Assembly (NCBI RefSeq): GCF_013304825.1
Contig: NZ_JAAWUO010000022.1
Location: 1 to 55,176, forward strand
Direction: 5' to 3'
DNA length: 55,176 bases
From: Blautia schinkii
Lineage (GTDB): Bacteria; Bacillota; Clostridia; Lachnospirales; Lachnospiraceae
Part shown: positions 51,986 to 55,176 of the stretch, piece by piece
Numbering within the stretch: position 1 is the first letter of the stretch
How the letters are laid out: each line of letters starts with the position of its first letter
Made by a program: the position numbers and the translations under genes
Notes under the pieces: model-generated
What the model was told of the DNA's origin: nothing
The model's database searches: none
Seen by the model: only the letters and a program-made list of their open reading frames with translations

Positions 51986-52651
51986 ATGCAGAAGATTTTA
52001 ATTGTTGAGGACGATATTGACATTCAGGATATATTAAAGAACCATCTGATTGATGCGGGATATGAAGTCGCTGTTGCTTCTGACGGTGTGGCGGGCATTG
52101 CAATGTTTGGGGATACCATCGACCTTGTGCTGTTAGACATCATGCTCCCTAAAATCGACGGTTATGGTGTATGTGAGGTCATTCGTAAGCGGTCACAAGT
52201 CCCTATTATTATGCTTACTGCGCTTTCGGATGAAGAAAACCAGTTGCGGGGTTTTGAACAGCAGATTGACGATTACATTCCAAAGCCCTTTTCGCCCAAA
52301 ATCCTGCTGTGCAAGATTGCGGCTATTCTTCGCCGTAGGACTGTGGAAACTCAAAATCAATCCCTGCTTACTTATAAAGAGCTAAGTATGGACGTTGACG
52401 GATTCCATGTATATCAAGGCGGAAACGAGGTTGTTTTAACCAGCAAAGAGTTTGCGCTTCTTAGGCTTATGCTTGAAAATCAGGGAAAGGTCTTTACTCG
52501 GCAAATGCTACTTGACCGATTGTGGGAGGACGATTTGGAGGTCGAAGATCGGATCATTGACAGTCACATAAAGAACATTCGCAAAAAATTAAATGCTGAC
52601 TATATAAAAACAATCAGAGGAGTGGGATACAGAGTTGACAAAGTACATTAA
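51986..52651 (+). CDS. OmpR-family response regulator, VanR/CprR-like
   Basis: 221 aa. VEDDI at 7-11, Asp51 in LLDIMLPKIDG, DDYIPKPFSP, and a winged helix ending DRIIDSHIKNIRKKL and IRGVGYRV. GGAGGTGG precedes the ATG. It overlaps the kinase start by 17 bp, so the two are coupled. The pair and the secreted protein after it form a compact module between the 118-bp repeats. Confidence 0.93.
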   Translation: MQKILIVEDDIDIQDILKNHLIDAGYEVAVASDGVAGIAMFGDTIDLVLLDIMLPKIDGYGVCEVIRKRSQVPIIMLTALSDEENQLRGFEQQIDDYIPKPFSPKILLCKIAAILRRRTVETQNQSLLTYKELSMDVDGFHVYQGGNEVVLTSKEFALLRLMLENQGKVFTRQMLLDRLWEDDLEVEDRIIDSHIKNIRKKLNADYIKTIRGVGYRVDKVH

Positions 52652-54095
52652 GCAACGTTTATCCGTTAAGATTTTTATAATTACATTTTTTCTACTGGGT
52701 ACAGCTTGTAGCGGAACATATTTTTTCATTTCAAAGCTGTTACCTGCGACATACTCCAATTTGATAAATGTGTCCACAGAGAAAGCCGCTATGCACCTTG
52801 TTGAGCAAATGACAGCTTTTGACAATATATCTGATTGTGAAAATGATATATCTAATTTTTCAAAGGAAACAAATACTGCTTTTTGGATTGAGGATAGTAA
52901 CGGTCGTATGATATATCCCGACGAGGCATCAATAGAAACCTCTACTACTTCGGCAGATTGTACAGTTACATTCGATGAAGATGAATCGTTCATAGATATG
53001 CAACCGTCTGGGGAAACCACGACAAATTTTTACCCGTTCACGTTAAAAAACGGTACTGCTTATGCATTGGCAGTTCAAACGGATTTGTTCGTTGTACAGC
53101 AGGCAACAAAGGTATTGCTGTCTATTCTTCCGTATGTTATCTTAATGATCTTTCTGCTTTCGCTCCTTTGTGCATGGCTCTATACAAGGTACATCACTCG
53201 ACCTATTGTGCGACTGAGCAAGATTTCAAAGCAAATGGCGGAATTGGATTTTTCCGGTCAATGTAGTACAGGACGAGAAGATGAATTAGGGTGTTTGGCG
53301 CAAAATCTAAATTCATTGTCTGCTTCGCTATCCACTGCATTGAACGATCTTCAAACTGCCAACCAACAGCTCAAAACAGATATTGAAAAGGAACAGGAGT
53401 TAGAAAGACAGCGGGTAGACTTTTTCTCGGCAGCATCCCATGAACTGAAAACACCACTAACCATCTTGAAAGGACATTTGGCGGGAATGCTGAACGGAGT
53501 CTGCGGTTATGAAAACCATATAGAGTACATGGAGCGTTCCCTGGCCGTTGTTGATAGGATAGAAAAGTTGGTAAAAGAGCTGCTGTATGTTTCCAAAGCG
53601 GAAGGAACTCAAAAAACTGAATATAAAACCGTTGATTTTGCGGAAATATTTCGGGTACAGATTGCCACTGTAACAGATTTATTGGAAGAAAAGGAACAGT
53701 GCCTTGAAGCAAATATTCCTACCCGTCTTTATTGTGAAGTGGAACAAGCACAGATGGAACGGGCGATTCAAAATATATTGGTAAACGCAACTCACTATTC
53801 TCCAAGTGGTAAACTGATTCGTATATCTTTGTCCGAAACGCATGGTACAATTCGTGGTGAAATTGAAAACACAGGTGTCCGTGTGCCTGACGATGCTATT
53901 CCACATTTGTTTGAAGCTTTCTACCGAGCAGATACATCTCGTAACCGTAATTTCGGCGGAAGCGGATTAGGGCTTTATATTGTTGGCAAAATCATGGAAA
54001 TGCACCAAGCAAAGTACGGCATTTCAAATACAAATAATGGTGTACTGTTTTGGTTTGAATTGCCTTGCAGGCAGCCGATAGACAACTCCATCTAA
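52635..54095 (+). CDS. Sensor histidine kinase with extracellular domain and HAMP
   Basis: 486 aa. TM1 (about 10-32), an extracellular domain of ~125 residues, TM2 (about 158-182), a HAMP domain (TRPIVRLSKISKQMAELDFSG), a coiled coil, the H-box FFSAASHELKTPLTIL and HATPase motifs (AIQNILVNATHYSPSG, IENTGVRVPDDA, FGGSGLGLYIVG). TTG start at 52635 inside the end of the regulator gene, with AGAGGAG 11 bp upstream. The signal is unknown. Confidence 0.92.
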   Translation: MTKYIKQRLSVKIFIITFFLLGTACSGTYFFISKLLPATYSNLINVSTEKAAMHLVEQMTAFDNISDCENDISNFSKETNTAFWIEDSNGRMIYPDEASIETSTTSADCTVTFDEDESFIDMQPSGETTTNFYPFTLKNGTAYALAVQTDLFVVQQATKVLLSILPYVILMIFLLSLLCAWLYTRYITRPIVRLSKISKQMAELDFSGQCSTGREDELGCLAQNLNSLSASLSTALNDLQTANQQLKTDIEKEQELERQRVDFFSAASHELKTPLTILKGHLAGMLNGVCGYENHIEYMERSLAVVDRIEKLVKELLYVSKAEGTQKTEYKTVDFAEIFRVQIATVTDLLEEKEQCLEANIPTRLYCEVEQAQMERAIQNILVNATHYSPSGKLIRISLSETHGTIRGEIENTGVRVPDDAIPHLFEAFYRADTSRNRNFGGSGLGLYIVGKIMEMHQAKYGISNTNNGVLFWFELPCRQPIDNSI

Positions 54096-54137
54096 AATCC
54101 ATAATCCTTGCAAATTATATCCAAGCTGCTTTGTTAT

Positions 54138-54169
54138 ATTATAGCTGTCCTCAAGAGGGCAGCTATAAT
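54138..54169 (+). terminator. Hairpin between kinase and secreted-protein genes
   Basis: ATTATAGCTGTCCT-CAAG-AGGGCAGCTATAAT, an almost perfect stem followed by TCTTATAAAG. It may end the regulator-kinase transcript or control read-through into the gene at 54193, whose start is 24 bp away. Confidence 0.6.
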
Positions 54170-54192
54170 TCTTATAAAGCGAGGTCTTATCT

Positions 54193-54834
54193 ATGAAGAA
54201 CAAAAAAATTTTGGCAATAGGCTTGTGCGGAGCAATCTGTTTAAGCATTGCAGGGGTTACTTATGCAAGCGCATTGGCTTCGGATACACCAAAGGTTTCA
54301 GCATCCGAAACGGGAAACACATCCAGCGCAGATATTCTCTATCAGGATACAGACGGTGGACAAATCAGCGTTGACGGTAAAAATTGGGTTGCCGAGGCAG
54401 ATTATGAGAAGAACAATGCAGCACCGGATGTGCAGTGGTGGACAGCTGATGAATATGAGGCGTGGATGAACGAACAGAAAAAAGAAATGGAATCTTTGAT
54501 TGGAACCGGAGATGGTTGGTATGATGGGGAAGGCGTATTCCATGAATTTACACAGGAAAGCGTAGCTGCTATGATGGACAGCTATAAAGGAACTCTGGAA
54601 AGTATCAAAAAAGGAGTATTGTATTCCAAAGACAACGGTGACGGCGATACCTACTCCATGATTCCACCTACTGAAGATGTAGTTTCCTCTTATAGTGTTG
54701 ATGTAACAAAAGATAACGGAAAAACAGTACACATTGGAGATTATTCCACAGTTGAGGAATTAGACAAAGCCATTTCTGATGCAGTTAAAAATGGTCAGCT
54801 CACACAAGAAGAAGCGGACGCCGTTCACCAATAA
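54193..54834 (+). CDS. Secreted protein of the 51986 module
   Basis: 213 aa with a Sec signal peptide (MKNKKILAIGLCGAICLSIA, cleavage near TYASA). The mature protein is acidic and soluble: QWWTADEYEAWMNEQKKEME, GWYDGEGVFHEFTQESV, then a C-terminal helical end (STVEELDKAISDAVKNGQLT). No enzyme motif. It follows the kinase closely and is probably the regulated output. Similar small secreted proteins accompany such kinase pairs in gut Clostridia, with unknown role. Confidence 0.7.
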   Translation: MKNKKILAIGLCGAICLSIAGVTYASALASDTPKVSASETGNTSSADILYQDTDGGQISVDGKNWVAEADYEKNNAAPDVQWWTADEYEAWMNEQKKEMESLIGTGDGWYDGEGVFHEFTQESVAAMMDSYKGTLESIKKGVLYSKDNGDGDTYSMIPPTEDVVSSYSVDVTKDNGKTVHIGDYSTVEELDKAISDAVKNGQLTQEEADAVHQ

Positions 54835-54837
54835 TAA

Positions 54838-55035
54838 CCAAACCATTCTGCCGCACGACGGCAAAAGAAAAAAAGCCGTCGTACAGCAGACAAATTGATA
54901 CGCCCATTTAAAGCAGCGGCATTGATTTTCAGAGCCGCTGTACCAAACGGGCAAAAAGCAAGAACTGCCCGGGCTGCGGAAAAATTTGAAGAACCGGACA
55001 CCCGACGCCAGGCCATTTCGAAGGCAATCGCCGAA
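54838..55035 (+). pseudogene. Conjugative-element gene scar after the sensor module
   Basis: A plus-strand frame with no start reads LPHDGKRKKSRRTADKLIRP, then FKAAALIFRAAVPNGQKAR and continues RAAEKFEEPDTRRQAISKAI before running into the repeat region. It is homologous to the shorter scar at 24285-24386. Its A-rich middle lies in an inverted repeat (ACGACGGC / GCCGTCGT). The family was not identified. Confidence 0.45.
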
Positions 55036-55058
55036 TTGCTATATATTATATTATTATA

Positions 55059-55176
55059 TTAAATTACTGAAAATATTTTCTTTGCGTTCTCCAGGTTATT
55101 TTTTCCATTTATTTTTAGGTATACTTTACTGATTTCAGAAGGCTCTCCTATTTCTCTGCAGAGATCCTGTGCCTGG
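55059..55176 (-). CDS. C-terminal end of an unidentified gene (118-bp repeat copy 2), continues beyond window
   Basis: The last 38 codons read QAQDLCREIGEPSEISKVYL, then KINGKNNLENAKKIFSVI and a TAA stop at 55059-55061. It is the second copy of the repeat at 51481-51598 and may be the intact gene, since it is open to the window edge. Directly beyond its stop (55036-55058) is a short piece resembling the IS605 left end (TTGCTATATATTAT). Family unknown. Confidence 0.6.
   Translation of the reverse strand, partial: QAQDLCREIGEPSEISKVYLKINGKNNLENAKKIFSVI

Noticed and set aside
52589..53020. 143-codon minus-strand frame
   Set aside because: Antisense of the kinase at 52635-54095, which has all catalytic motifs.
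54855..54885. ACGACGGC / GCCGTCGT inverted repeat considered as a terminator for the secreted-protein gene
   Set aside because: On the plus strand the stem is not followed by a T-run, and the sequence belongs to the coding-like element scar.
1..55176. CRISPR arrays, rRNA and tRNA genes
   Set aside because: No regularly spaced short repeats and no rRNA or tRNA-like sequences were seen on either strand. The repeats found are single pairs.

Overview
The window looks like chromosome of a Clostridia-class Firmicute, most probably a gut Lachnospiraceae (Blautia/Dorea/Mediterraneibacter-like). The basis is moderate-to-low GC, strong AGGAGG ribosome binding sites, typical protein families (class II galT, DUF3784, DUF4825, DUF6034-like lipoproteins, VanRS-like pairs with ABC exporters) and decayed pieces of a Tn1549-type conjugative element. 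No rRNA, tRNA or CRISPR array was seen, and the species cannot be fixed from the sequence.

Layout. (1) 1-4393, minus: response regulator, histidine kinase, FtsX-type permease and the start of an ABC ATPase, a peptide-antibiotic sensing/efflux module (cluster A). (2) 4605-9665: a broken XRE regulator, two small genes flanked by a 41-bp direct repeat, a yjdF gene behind its riboswitch, a cysteine-rich unknown, and on the plus strand a Sec-exported HNH nuclease with an SMI1-type immunity gene. (3) 9907-18276: a DUF4209 (HEPN-motif) protein, a two-component system with a lipoprotein, small membrane/zinc-ribbon genes and an L,D-transpeptidase. (4) 18618-24025: cbiQ/cbiO remnants, galT, DUF2500, an araC remnant, a 25-codon ORF, and a run of small membrane/lipoprotein genes. 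(5) 24407-28977: a VanR-like / VanZ-like / VanS-like / ABC ATPase / ABC permease module. (6) 29073-34654: cluster B, a diverged second copy of cluster A, bracketed by frameshifted mobile-element genes. (7) 34869-39061: an intact ECF sigma/anti-sigma pair facing a ruined paralogue into which an IS605-family tnpB element has inserted. (8) 39079-45408: a lipoprotein/two-permease/ATPase operon divergent from an XRE regulator and an Agr-like LytTR two-component system. (9) 45418-49156: a decayed AlbA-type gene, a BlaR1-like metalloprotease, a BlaI repressor and a secreted protein under matching BlaI operators. (10) 49556-51048: a lipoprotein and a secreted M28 peptidase. (11) 51162-55176: an IS605-type relic, then a response regulator / kinase / secreted-protein module between two copies of a 118-bp repeat.

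How it works together: the window is dominated by envelope-stress sensing. It holds six two-component systems, one ECF sigma/anti-sigma pair and one BlaI/BlaR1 pair. Most of them sit beside an ABC exporter, a lipoprotein or a secreted protein that is the likely output. Five promoters in clusters A and B carry the same 21-bp operator exactly 6 bp upstream of a -10 box, which ties each regulator to its own promoter and to the permease/ATPase promoters. The BlaI operators similarly tie blaI-blaR1 to the secreted protein, which carries the same C-terminal domain as this BlaR1.

Mobile-element scars (frameshifted tnpW-like and excisionase-like genes, IS605 ends, repeated 3'-end fragments) lie at the module borders, so much of the region was probably assembled by horizontal transfer and is partly decaying.
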